From NCBI GenBank assembly GCA_947458455.1, contig CANGYJ010000006.1:62001-126000 (forward strand): a stretch of 64,000 nucleotides of DNA. The letters are read 5' to 3'. A model generated the notes under the pieces. That model had not been told where the DNA came from, ran no database searches, and saw nothing but the letters and a program-made list of their open reading frames with translations. Both the position numbers and the translations under genes were made by a program. Positions 8,432-17,300 of this stretch are shown in pieces; position 1 is the first letter of the stretch; each line of letters begins with the position of its first letter. The DNA is from Verrucomicrobiaceae bacterium (GTDB lineage Bacteria; Verrucomicrobiota; Verrucomicrobiia; Verrucomicrobiales; Verrucomicrobiaceae).

Positions 8432-8734
8432 ATGTCCCGTGTCATTAAAAAAGATCTCATATCCCAAGTAAGTAACAAAACCGGCCTCAAGACCCAGGAA
8501 GTGACCTTGGTCGTCGAATCCTTCCTAGACGAAGTGGCCACGCAATTGGGCCGAGGCACCGTCGTGGCCCTGCGGGAGTTTGGCACCTTTGATATCCGCG
8601 TCAGCAGCGAGAAAGTAGGCCGCAATCCCAAGCAGCCTTCCGTTCCGATCCACATTCCCGCGAGGAATACCGTGCGCTTCCGCCCAGGCGGCAGGCTTGA
8701 GAACACCCTGGCCGCGCTGCCAGTGAAGGCCTAG
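8432..8734 (+). CDS. HU/IHF family DNA-binding protein
   Basis: A 100-residue member of the bacterial histone-like family. It has the N-terminal helical dimerisation part (MSRVIKKDLISQVSNKTGLK), the LREFGTFDIR turn, and the beta-arm with the tip Arg-Asn-Pro (GRNPKQP, about residues 68-74), the signature that inserts into the DNA minor groove. It bends DNA and compacts the nucleoid. The 152-bp upstream gap contains an AT-rich stretch near 8400-8412 (TAGAAAATAA) that could be a -10 region, and a GGA just before the ATG. Whether it is HU or one IHF subunit cannot be decided. Confidence 0.9.
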   Translation: MSRVIKKDLISQVSNKTGLKTQEVTLVVESFLDEVATQLGRGTVVALREFGTFDIRVSSEKVGRNPKQPSVPIHIPARNTVRFRPGGRLENTLAALPVKA

Positions 8735-8776
8735 AGCAAGGATTTCCCTGCTAAGAACGCACGCTTTGGGCGTATT

Positions 8777-11700
8777 ATGCGCCCCTCCATGCGCACGCTT
8801 CTGCTCTCCCTCCTCGCTGTTTCCTCTCTCCACGCCGCCCCACAGTGGATCTGGCTCTCCAAAGATGGCAACAAAGACAAAGCGGTCACCTTCCGTCACC
8901 GCTTTGACGTGCCGCAGAATGCCCAGCTCGCCACGCTGGAGCTGACCTGCGACAACGGAGCCACCGCCAACCTCAACGGCAAGCAGGTCCTCACCAACGA
9001 AGACTGGCAGGAGCCCTCCAAAGCCGACCTCAGCCAGTCCATCAAGCGTGGTGAGAGCAACGAACTTCTCATCAATGCCACCAACAAAGGCGGCGTCGCG
9101 GCGATGGTCGCCCGCCTGACGCTGAAGCTGCCCGCAGGCCGCCAGGACATCGTCATCGAGTCAAATGGCACCTGGGAGGCCGCCAAAGCGGGCACGCAGG
9201 AATTCAAAAAAGCCCTCGTCATCCAGGAATACGGCCAAGGCCCTTGGGGCAAGCCTTTCGACGGCAAAATCGGCAGCGGTGGCAGTAAAAATAGCGGCCC
9301 CTCCGAATCCATCGCTGCGGCTGACGTGACCGTGCCGAAGGGCTTCAAGGTCGAAAAACTCTACAACGTCCCCAAGGACCAGGAAGGCTCGTGGGTCGCC
9401 CTCACCGTCGATCCGAAAGGCCGCCTCATCGCCTGTGACCAATACGGCAGCATCTACCGCATGGCCGTACCCCGCCTCTCCGAGGCGGCTCCTCTGAAAC
9501 CCGAAAAGCTCGCCATCGAAATGGGCAAGGCGCACGGCCTGCTCGCCGCCTTCGACAGCCTCTACGTCATGGTCAATGAAAACGGCAAGGACAATGGCCT
9601 CTACCGCCTCCAGGACACCAATGGCGACGATCAATACGACAAAACCACCAAACTCCACACCATGGCCGGCGGTGGTGAGCACGGCCTGCACAGCATGGTC
9701 GTCAGCCCGGATGGAAAACGCATCTACTTCAATTGCGGCAACCACACCAAACTCCCCGATGGCCTCACCGAGAGCCGTCCGGCGAAAATTTGGAACGAAG
9801 ACCATGTCCTCCCGCGCCTCTGGGACGCGAACGGCCACGCACGCGGCATCCTCGCCCCCGGCGGCTACGTTTGCAGCATGAACCCCGATGGCTCCGGCCT
9901 CGAACTCTTCTGCTACGGCTTCCGCAACGAGTTCGACATCTGCTTCAATGACCAGGGCGAACTCTTCACCTACGACGCCGACATGGAGTGGGACATCGGC
10001 GCTCCCTGGTATCGCCCCACCCGCGTGAATCACTGCGTCAGCGGTGCCGATTACGGCTGGCGCAGCGGCAGCGGCAAATGGCCCCAGTATTACCCCGACT
10101 CCCTGCCCACCACGCTCGACATCGGCCCCGGCAGCCCCACCGGCGTCGTCGCTGGCACCGGAGCCAAATTCCCCGCGAAGTATCAGCACGCCATCTTCAT
10201 CAACGACTGGACCTATGGCACCATGTGGGCCATCCACCTCGAAAGCAAAGGTGCCAGCTACCTCGCCACGAAGGAAGAATTCGTCTTCGGCAAACCTTTG
10301 CCCCTCACCGATGTCGTCATCCATCCGCAGGACGGAGCCATGTACTTCGCCGTCGGCGGCCGCAAATCGCAATCTGGCGTCTATCGTGTCACCTACGTGG
10401 GCGAGGAATCCACCGCACCTGTCAAAGCCACCACGCTCGATGAAGAAGCCCGCATGCGTCACGCCATCGAGGCCCTGCACTCCGGCACGCCAGACGCCGC
10501 CAAAGCCCTCGCCACCGCCTGGGGCTGCCTCAGCCACAGCGACCGCCATGTGCGCTACGCCGCCCGCGTCGCCATCGAAAAGCTCCCCGTCGAACTTTGG
10601 AAGGAAAAAGCCCTCACCGAAAAACATCCCGTCGCTGCCATCGAGGCCCTCATCGCCCTCGCCCGCGTCAGCGGAGCCACATCCGCCCACGAAGGCGGAA
10701 AAGCCACCTCCAAGCCCAAATCCACCTCCAGCGAGCCCATCTCGCCCGTCCAGCCACAGAACGTCGAACTCCAAAACAGCATCCTTCTCGCCCTCAGCGC
10801 CATCCAGCCGCCTCCAGGCCACGAACTCGCCTCCCTGCGTGCCTTGCAGCTCGTTTTGACCCGCCTTGGCAAACCGGATGCCGATGTCTGCGAAAAGATC
10901 GCCGCCGCGCTCGACCCGCTCTTCCCCACCGAAAACGCCCAGATCAACCGCGAGCTCTGCCAGATCCTCGTCGCCATCGACAGCAAGCAAGTCGTGAGCA
11001 AGACCCTCGCCCTCATGGCCACCGCCAAGGACGACTTCCAAGAAGTCGCCACCGATGCCGTGTTGAGCCGCAACGACGGCTACGCCAACGCCGCCCGCGC
11101 CGCCGCCGGTAGCCGCCCCAATGCGCAGCAGATCGACTACATGTTCGCTCTGCGCAATGCCACCGCCGGATGGACCCCCGAGCATCGCCAGACCTTCTTC
11201 AGTTGGTTCCCCCGCGCCCGCAGCTGGAAAGGCGGCAACAGCTTCAAAGGCTTCATCGAAAACATCCGCAAAGACGCCCTCGAAACCTTCGTCCCGCAGC
11301 CCGAACTCGCCGCGCTCGACGCCCTCAGCAGCAAGGTCGAAGCCGCCACCTCCGCGCCCAACTACGTCGCCCCCAAAGGCCCCGGCCGCGCCTACACCCT
11401 CGATGAGGCCACCGCTCTTGCCACCACCGGCCTCAAAGCCGGCGGCCGCAACTTCGCCAACGGGGAAACCATGTATCGCAGCATCATGTGCGCCACCTGC
11501 CACCGCTTCAACGGCGAAGGCGGCAGCATCGGCCCCGACCTCACCGGCTCCGGCAACCGCTACACCCTCCGCGATCTTTTGGAGAACATCATCGACCCCA
11601 GCAAAGTCATCTCCGACCAATACGACAGCCACGAGATCACCAAAAAAGACGGCAGCATCCTCATCGGCCGCATCATCGTCGAAGAGAACGAAAAAGTCTT

Positions 11701-11893
11701 CCTCATGACCAACCCCTTCGCCCCCAACGACCACATGGCCATCAACGAGTCCGACATCGCGAAGAAGGGAACCCGCAAAGTCAGCATGATGCCCCCCAGT
11801 TTGATCAACTCATTGAACCAGGACGAACTCCTCGATTTGCTGGCCTATCTCGTCAGCGGCGGGAACAAGGCAGATAAGGTGTTTGGGAACTAG
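8777..11893 (+). CDS. PVC-type large heme-binding CxxCH dehydrogenase-like protein
   Basis: A 1038-residue exported protein (signal peptide about residues 1-20; ATG 8789 is an alternative start). Order of parts: an N-terminal beta-sandwich domain (about 20-150), a glucose/sorbosone-dehydrogenase-like propeller (about 175-540, with CYGFRNEFDI and VSGADYGWRSG), a helical HEAT-like stretch (about 555-820) and a C-terminal c-type heme domain with C905-A-T-C-H909 followed by GSIGPDLTGSGNRY. This architecture is typical of Verrucomicrobia and Planctomycetes and is thought to oxidise sugars or polysaccharide fragments in the periplasm, passing electrons through the heme. The substrate is unknown. 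It appears monocistronic. Confidence 0.9.
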   Translation: MRPSMRTLLLSLLAVSSLHAAPQWIWLSKDGNKDKAVTFRHRFDVPQNAQLATLELTCDNGATANLNGKQVLTNEDWQEPSKADLSQSIKRGESNELLINATNKGGVAAMVARLTLKLPAGRQDIVIESNGTWEAAKAGTQEFKKALVIQEYGQGPWGKPFDGKIGSGGSKNSGPSESIAAADVTVPKGFKVEKLYNVPKDQEGSWVALTVDPKGRLIACDQYGSIYRMAVPRLSEAAPLKPEKLAIEMGKAHGLLAAFDSLYVMVNENGKDNGLYRLQDTNGDDQYDKTTKLHTMAGGGEHGLHSMVVSPDGKRIYFNCGNHTKLPDGLTESRPAKIWNEDHVLPRLWDANGHARGILAPGGYVCSMNPDGSGLELFCYGFRNEFDICFNDQGELFTYDADMEWDIGAPWYRPTRVNHCVSGADYGWRSGSGKWPQYYPDSLPTTLDIGPGSPTGVVAGTGAKFPAKYQHAIFINDWTYGTMWAIHLESKGASYLATKEEFVFGKPLPLTDVVIHPQDGAMYFAVGGRKSQSGVYRVTYVGEESTAPVKATTLDEEARMRHAIEALHSGTPDAAKALATAWGCLSHSDRHVRYAARVAIEKLPVELWKEKALTEKHPVAAIEALIALARVSGATSAHEGGKATSKPKSTSSEPISPVQPQNVELQNSILLALSAIQPPPGHELASLRALQLVLTRLGKPDADVCEKIAAALDPLFPTENAQINRELCQILVAIDSKQVVSKTLALMATAKDDFQEVATDAVLSRNDGYANAARAAAGSRPNAQQIDYMFALRNATAGWTPEHRQTFFSWFPRARSWKGGNSFKGFIENIRKDALETFVPQPELAALDALSSKVEAATSAPNYVAPKGPGRAYTLDEATALATTGLKAGGRNFANGETMYRSIMCATCHRFNGEGGSIGPDLTGSGNRYTLRDLLENIIDPSKVISDQYDSHEITKKDGSILIGRIIVEENEKVFLMTNPFAPNDHMAINESDIAKKGTRKVSMMPPSLINSLNQDELLDLLAYLVSGGNKADKVFGN

Positions 11894-11921
11894 AAGAGTA
11901 TGACCTTATGAACCCCTAACA

Positions 11922-12284
11922 TTAATATGACTCGCCAGCGTCATTGTTTATTTGAGTGTCCCATTCGATGCCACATGAGTCGCAGAGGAGAAGTTGCATT
12001 CGCCGCACATTCTCCGTCGGCCTCAGTGGAACACGTCCACACTTTGGACATGGTAAACGACTTAAAAGCCTCCGCTGACATAGCACATCAAGAAGACCAA
12101 AAGTAATGACGGAGAGAATACCGGCAATTGGAGTCGCGTAAGCGACACCTCGAAAATTTTCCAGGTAAATTCCGAGTCCAAAAAGTGTAAACGCCGGGAT
12201 AGCTAAAAGCGAACTTTGAAACTCCACTCGCCGACAGGCACCTTGATACGGCATACGGGTTGGTTGAGATGAAAGTGGGGACAT
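11922..12284 (-). CDS. Small membrane protein with C-terminal zinc ribbon
   Basis: A 120-residue product if started at ATG 12284; the frame is open 21 codons further up. It has two hydrophobic segments (about residues 25-45 and 48-68) and then two Cys-x-x-Cys knuckles (CPKCGRVPLRP and LCDSCGIEWD) that would bind zinc. I do not recognise a specific family. DNA here is somewhat AT-richer than the heme gene upstream, with which it is convergent. Either a membrane-bound regulator or a chance association of a zinc ribbon with an anchor would fit. Function unknown. Confidence 0.6.
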   Translation of the reverse strand: MSPLSSQPTRMPYQGACRRVEFQSSLLAIPAFTLFGLGIYLENFRGVAYATPIAGILSVITFGLLDVLCQRRLLSRLPCPKCGRVPLRPTENVRRMQLLLCDSCGIEWDTQINNDAGESY

Positions 12285-12408
12285 GAACGTAATGGAAGCT
12301 GAAATCGTCAGGCTTGGCTGGACTAGGGGCAGATTCTCGCCATCCAAGCGGAGCCGCCCAACCTTGGCAAGAGGGATGAAATCGCGGCAGCGCGTGCTCT
12401 TGCCCTTC

Positions 12409-12882
12409 TTATTCCCTTCTCACCAGCGTCACCTTCAACCCCGCAGCCTTCGCCAGCGCGGCCTGACGGAGGTCGCAGGTGATAAAATGCTTCACCTGGA
12501 GTTCGACGGCAGCCCCGACGTGAAACAGGTCAAAACTGCGCAGTCCGATGCGGTGGCAGTGTGAGGTGGAAAGCTCAACGGCCCGCTCGATGGCAGCATC
12601 CCACGGCATCGGTGTGGCTTGGAACAGACCTTTCGCCAGGCACCACTTCAGGCGGCGTTCAGCCTCCTGTTCTTCGATTTTCGCCCGTCGTTTGATCGCC
12701 GAGGTGCCGTTAGAGACCATGAAGGTGCGCAGACGCAGCGCATTCGTCACTTCGAGACGATGAAACGGTGTGTAGATCAAAAACGGTCTCCCGAGGCTCC
12801 TGTGGGCATCCACCGCCGACGCATTGTCCGCGTCATGAATCAGAAGCCGGGCCAGAAAGCTGGTGTCCGCGTAGGTCTTCAT
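12409..12882 (-). CDS. PIN-domain toxin, VapC type
   Basis: A 157-residue PIN-domain protein. The N-terminal strand MKTYADTSFLARLL supplies the first catalytic Asp (D6). A Glu follows in RLEVTNAL (about 44), and C-terminal acidic residues occur in GLRSFDLFHVGAAVEL and ITCDLRQAALAKAAGL. This is the usual Mg2+-dependent RNase active site of VapC toxins. Its ATG shares one base with the stop of the upstream antitoxin (TGATG), so the two are translationally coupled. A toxin role is established for the family and inferred for this member. Confidence 0.85.
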   Translation of the reverse strand: MKTYADTSFLARLLIHDADNASAVDAHRSLGRPFLIYTPFHRLEVTNALRLRTFMVSNGTSAIKRRAKIEEQEAERRLKWCLAKGLFQATPMPWDAAIERAVELSTSHCHRIGLRSFDLFHVGAAVELQVKHFITCDLRQAALAKAAGLKVTLVRRE

Positions 12883-13145
12883 CAGCGTTCCCCGCGTGAA
12901 AATTCGAGCACTTGATCGAGCGAAGGCATTCCAGCCGGTGTTTCGCCACCGCCGAGCAAATCCTCAAAATGCTGCTCCCAGAGTACTTCACGGGACTCGC
13001 TACCTTTTTCCGAATGAATCACCGGTGCCGTCAAATCCCACAAAGCGGCACCACCGTCCGTGATGCGCACGGAGTGACCGCTGCTGGTCATTTTCTTCAC
13101 GGACTTCGGATCGCGCAGCAAGGTGCGGAGAGGAATGGTCTTCAT
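12882..13145 (-). CDS. Antitoxin of a VapC-type pair (Phd/YefM-like N-terminus)
   Basis: An 87-residue protein from ATG 13145 (the frame extends 21 codons further up without resembling the family). The N-terminal MKTIPLRTLLRDPKSVKKM followed by a Gly-x-x-Val-Arg-Ile-Thr-Asp-Gly-Gly strand resembles the Phd/YefM DNA-binding fold. The acidic C-terminus (HFEDLLGG...DQVLEF) is the likely toxin-wrapping tail. It lies directly upstream of and overlaps the PIN toxin by one base. Such antitoxins normally repress their own promoter, which would lie around 13146-13200. Confidence 0.75.
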   Translation of the reverse strand: MKTIPLRTLLRDPKSVKKMTSSGHSVRITDGGAALWDLTAPVIHSEKGSESREVLWEQHFEDLLGGGETPAGMPSLDQVLEFSRGER

Positions 13146-13176
13146 GCGTCTGACGCTACTGTCTGACATTTGATGA

Positions 13177-13386
13177 GTCAAGGCTGGCATCGAACTGGAT
13201 CGCATCAAGCTTCAACGCCTCCGCCGCGACATCCAGATAGGCATCGACCAAATCGAGCGAGGCGAGTTTGTGGAGGATTTCGATGTGGAGAAGTTCCTCG
13301 CCGAAATTCGGCACGTGAGCCAGTGTGAAGCCTTTTCACCGATCTTGACCTTTTCGCGGGTTTCGTGGTATTCCGCTGCTGCATGA
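13177..13386 (+). pseudogene. Remnant of a ParD-like antitoxin
   Basis: An open stretch without a usable start codon (two TGA codons at 13171-13176 precede it). It encodes a segment resembling the C-terminal half of ParD-type antitoxins: LRRDIQIGIDQIERGEF followed by FDVEKFLAEIRH. After that the frame runs about 20 more codons to a TGA overlapping the ATG of the next gene. The N-terminal DNA-binding half and any toxin partner are absent. It lies beside the divergent VapBC pair, suggesting turnover of TA genes here. The call rests on this one motif and is tentative. Confidence 0.4.
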
Positions 13387-13865
13387 AAACACGTTCTTTT
13401 CTCCGGCTTGGCCTTTTCGCCACCTTCTCCGCCATTTCTGTGCTTTCCGCCAAGGACGAGGTGCAACTCGCCTACCCCTCCAAAGTGGCGGCGGCCAAAG
13501 GGAAGGAGCGTGAGAAGCTCTTCTCGGAATGGATGACCAATCAGGACATCACCGCCCACGTCGAGGAGATGGGCAAAAAGGGGCAGCAGATCCTCTTTTT
13601 TGAATACAACGCCCCTCGTGACAAATGGCGTGCCCTTTTCTCCAGCAAGGTGAGCTTCCGAGGCGGCTACTCTTGGTGGGTCTTTTACGGGGAGAAGGAA
13701 ATGGAGGCCAAACTCAACAACGAGATCAAACTCGGTCGCCAGCCCGCCTTCATCACCCGTGAGGGCAATGCCTACGCCATGCTCTTCGTCACCCCGGAGC
13801 ACCTGGAGCCTGCACGGAAGGAACTCGAGGCGCTGGGCGTCGGTGAGCCGAAGATCCGTAAGTGA
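13383..13865 (+). CDS. Exported hypothetical protein
   Basis: A 160-residue protein starting at ATG 13383 with a signal peptide (MKTRSFLRLGLFATFSAISV, cleavage likely near Ser-Ala-Lys at 23-25). The mature part is mixed alpha/beta and rich in charged residues, with an aromatic patch GGYSWWVFYGEKEME near the middle and a final helix PEHLEPARKELEALG. I do not recognise the family. No lipobox is seen, so a periplasmic or secreted location is inferred. It is flanked by the ParD-like remnant upstream and a hairpin repeat downstream. Confidence 0.65.
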   Translation: MKTRSFLRLGLFATFSAISVLSAKDEVQLAYPSKVAAAKGKEREKLFSEWMTNQDITAHVEEMGKKGQQILFFEYNAPRDKWRALFSSKVSFRGGYSWWVFYGEKEMEAKLNNEIKLGRQPAFITREGNAYAMLFVTPEHLEPARKELEALGVGEPKIRK

Positions 13866-13884
13866 GGCCGAGTGCAGGCAAGCC

Positions 13885-13911
13885 CGGAAGACTGACGTCT
13901 TCCGCTACGGG
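13885..13911. repeat. 27-bp hairpin-bearing direct repeat, copy 1
   Basis: The sequence CGGAAGACTGACGTCTTCCG followed by CTACGGG contains a perfect 9-bp-arm hairpin (CGGAAGAC/GTCTTCCG core). It recurs with one mismatch at 14278-14304. The two copies lie in the same orientation on either side of the gene at 13912-14253, whose stop codon begins at the next base. Confidence 0.85.
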
Positions 13912-14253
13912 TTATCGTAGGCCAAACAGCTCCTGCCATGACCATCCAATGCGAACGGCGATGGTGTAGGGCGCGAAATGGTGGTCGATCTCTTCGATGA
14001 TGCCTTCATCCAGCCGAATGCCGCGCTGGCGGAGCTTGCCAAGGAGTTCGAGGTGCTTGGCTTCGTTGGCAGGCTCACGAGGGAAGATTTGGTCAAGACG
14101 ATCCACCTCGGCCCGCCAAGCGGTGAGAGTGGATTCGGACGTCATGGCATGAAGACCTGCTTTTCCGATGGCTGGACCAAACAAAGCGAGCAGCGCAAAC
14201 GATACAAACAAGCTCGCAAGTCTCCTGAAGGTGACTGGACGAAGCACGAACAT
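13912..14253 (-). CDS. Small exported or membrane-anchored hypothetical protein
   Basis: A 113-residue protein with a basic N-terminus and one hydrophobic segment (about residues 12-32, LASLFVSFALLALFGPAIG), which could be a signal peptide or anchor. The rest is helical and charged: a helix near 45-80 (AEVDRLDQIF...LELLGKLRQRGI), then an acidic LDEGIIEEIDHHF stretch. I do not recognise the family. It is bracketed by 27-bp hairpin-bearing direct repeats, so it may have been inserted or duplicated as a unit. Confidence 0.55.
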   Translation of the reverse strand: MFVLRPVTFRRLASLFVSFALLALFGPAIGKAGLHAMTSESTLTAWRAEVDRLDQIFPREPANEAKHLELLGKLRQRGIRLDEGIIEEIDHHFAPYTIAVRIGWSWQELFGLR

Positions 14254-14277
14254 ATAAATTCAGGTGAGCAGATTGAG

Positions 14278-14304
14278 CGGAAGACTCACGTCTTCCGCTA
14301 CGGG
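14278..14304. repeat. 27-bp hairpin-bearing direct repeat, copy 2
   Basis: Matches 13885-13911 in 26 of 27 positions by eye (the loop reads TCAC instead of TGAC). It lies between the small gene at 13912-14253 and the stop of the alpha-2-macroglobulin gene. Its 8-bp hairpin could also work as a bidirectional 3'-end structure, but it lacks a T tract. Confidence 0.85.
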
Positions 14305-14317
14305 GCGAATGACATGC

Positions 14318-17300
14318 TTACTTCCCTGCCACCTTCGTTCCCTGGCTCGGGAGCGTGCGGACGCGCTGCGTCGGAGTCAGGCCGTATTTATTGGGCTCAT
14401 ACATGGCCTCGATGCGGGCGGAAGGGGCGGTGGTGTCGCCTTCGGCGATGACGCGGGCGAGGTATTGGAGGGTGAACTTGCCTTTGGCGGGGGCGTAATC
14501 GGTGAAGAAGAGGGCGCGGTCGGTGCGGATCTCGCGGTGGTCGCAGAACCAGGGCTGGGTGCCGTCGGGGAGCTGCTCGCCTTCGCGGGCATTCATGCTG
14601 GCGAACTCAGGATTGATGGCCTCGAAGACGGAGGGAAGCGGATCATCGATGGCGAGGTAGCGATCCCCGCCGCCGATTTCGATGGCGAGGCTGACGACGA
14701 CCATGTCGCCGACGCGGAGGTCGTCGATGCCGGTGGTGGTGCCGTCGATGTTGAGCTTCTCATAGCTGCGCGAGATGGCGTAGCCTTTGTTCTCGCCGGC
14801 GAACTCGCGGGAAGGCGGGAAGGACTTGGCCTCGATGCGGCCGAAGACCTGGCGGTCGGCGGGAACCTCAACGCGAAGCGGCTTGGCGGCGATCTTGTCG
14901 TTGAGGACGAAGTTCACGCTCGCCGTGGTGGCGGGGCCAGTGAGGTTGAGCTCGGGGCTTTGTGCATCCCAGATGGCTTTCGCGAGCAGCGGGTCGCCGC
15001 TCTTCTTCAAGCTGCGCTCATAGGCGGTGAGAGCGGTGAGCGTCCACGCATTCGCGTAGGTGTTACCCCAGTCGCCTTTGCCATTGCGGGATTGCAAGAT
15101 GCTCACGGCGAGCTTTTCGGCATCTTCGGTGAGGCCGAGGTGGGTGTAGCAAATGAGGCGCAGGGCTTTGTTCACGCCGCTGCCAGCCCAGTGGCCCCAG
15201 ATGATGGGTGGAGGCGCAGGTGTGGAAGGCTTCGCGGTAGGTTTGGTGGTCTTTTTGCCCTTCGTGGATTTTTCGGAAGGTGGCGGCGCGGGAGGTGCGG
15301 GGGGCTTCCAGCCGAGCGTGTCCTTGATCTGCTGCTCTGGCGCATTGCTGAGGCACATCGAGAGCGCCAGGTAGAGACGGGTGACCTCGGGAAGGCGGTC
15401 GCGTTTGGCAAAGAGGAGGTTCTGGTAGGCGGGCTCGGGCTTGCCGGCTTTTGAAAGCGTGTAGAGAGCGAAAGCGGCATCGGTGATGACATACAGGTCC
15501 TTCTCTTCTTCGAGACCGCGGAGCTTCTTGGAGAGGAACTCGACGAGCTTGTTGATCGTCTCCTCCGGCACGGCAGCGCCTTGATCACGGGCACGCAGCA
15601 GCATGAGGCCTCCGTAGGCACTGCCCCAGAGCGTGGGTTCTTGGCCGCCGGGCCAATAGGCGAGGCCGCCTTCATCGGTGGTCATTTGCAGCACCTTGTT
15701 CACGCCGGCCTGGATGGCGGCCTTGGCTTTGCCACCGCTGAGTTGGGCGGGGAAAAGGGCTTCGTATTTGCCGAGGGCGAGCCATGGCATGGTGGCGGAG
15801 GTGGTTTGCTCGACGCAGCCATAGGGATACTGCAAAACGTAGTCGAGAGCATCGCGGGCTTCGTAAAGGCGAGTATTGCTCACGCTAACGGAGAGCGTGC
15901 CTTCGCCTTCGAGGATGGCAGGGTTGACCTTCTCAATGAGGTTCGCTGGCGGTTCCTTGCCGTCGATGCGCACATAGCGCACATCACGCAGCTCGGGCAG
16001 TGGGTGCTTCACCTCAAAAGTGGACTCGGTGGCGTCGTTGACGGCTTCGGGGAAGTCGAGGCTCTTCGTCACCCATTTCCACTTTGAGGTGCCTAGATTC
16101 ACAAACTGCACCGGGAAGGCCGTGGCGGCGGTTTCGCCTGCTTTGATGTCGAGAACGACCTTCTGCGTCTTCAAATCGCCTCCGGCATCCGCTTTGAACG
16201 CGGCGGGGATGAAATCGCGCTTCTCGACGATGAAGCTGGCTCCGCCATCGAGTTCGAGGCTGACCTCGACCTTGCCGGAGTTTTTCGTGGTGTTGTGGAC
16301 GATGCCTTTGACGAGCACTTCATCGCCGATGCGGGCAAAGCGTGGCACGGCAGGATCAATCATGAGCGGCTTGTTGATCGTGAAAGCGCCTTCGCCGCTG
16401 CCGAAACGGTCCACGCCATGCGCGGCGACGGCCATGATGCGGTAACGCGTGAGATTGTCCGGGGCAGTGACGCTGGCGCTGACCTTGCCCGCCGCATCCG
16501 TGGTGGCGGAGGCGAGCCACAGCGGTGTGGCAACGAAGTTTTTGCGTACGGTGATGTTGCCCATCTGATGGTCGTCATCGCCACCGCCGATGACGAAGCC
16601 CTTGTTGCCACGATCCCGCGCGGCGATTTCTTCAGGCAGCAGGCCGTCGTAGGAGGTGAAGCTATCAATGGCGAGCGGGAACTCCGCGTGGAAGAACTCG
16701 GAGGGGTTCGGCGTGACGTGCGCCATGAGGCTCAGCACGCCTTCATCGACGGCGTAGAGCGTGACATCGGCCCCGCTGACTGGCTGACCCTTCGCATCGG
16801 TGACGATGGTGGAGACGTTCACGGCCTCGGCAGGCTTCACCTCGGCTTTGTCGGATGAAATGGCGAGTTTGAGGTCTTTGGCATCGCTCACCACTTTGAG
16901 GGCGCAGTAGCCCACGCGATACTCGGGCATCTTGTCCTTCTTCGGGCTGCTGGCGCTGCCGCGAATAACAATGACGGAGACATACATATTTGGTGCTTCG
17001 GCATCGGTGATGGGCACGCGGACGACGGGATTTTCGAGGGTGAGCTCGGTGGTGAAGCTGTGGTGGATCTTGTTTCGCTCGACGGTGACGAGAGCGGTGC
17101 CAGCGATGGGCGTTTTCACCACGATCACAGCTTCCTCGCCGGGTTTGTATTCGGTTTTCTCCGGCTGGAGGCTCATGCGCGAGCCGTCTTCCATCGCCCA
17201 GGGGAATTCATTGCCGCCGACGACATAGAACGGCATGCGCGAGAGCACTTTCGTGCCATTTGGATCGACCGACTCCGCTGTGACGAAGTAGATGCCGCCA

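Noticed and set aside
9161-11734. 857-codon open frame on the minus strand opposite the heme-binding protein gene
   Set aside because: It is the mirror of a real GC-rich gene; composition is runs of Gly, Ala, Glu and Asp with no domain, while the plus strand encodes a clear CxxCH protein.
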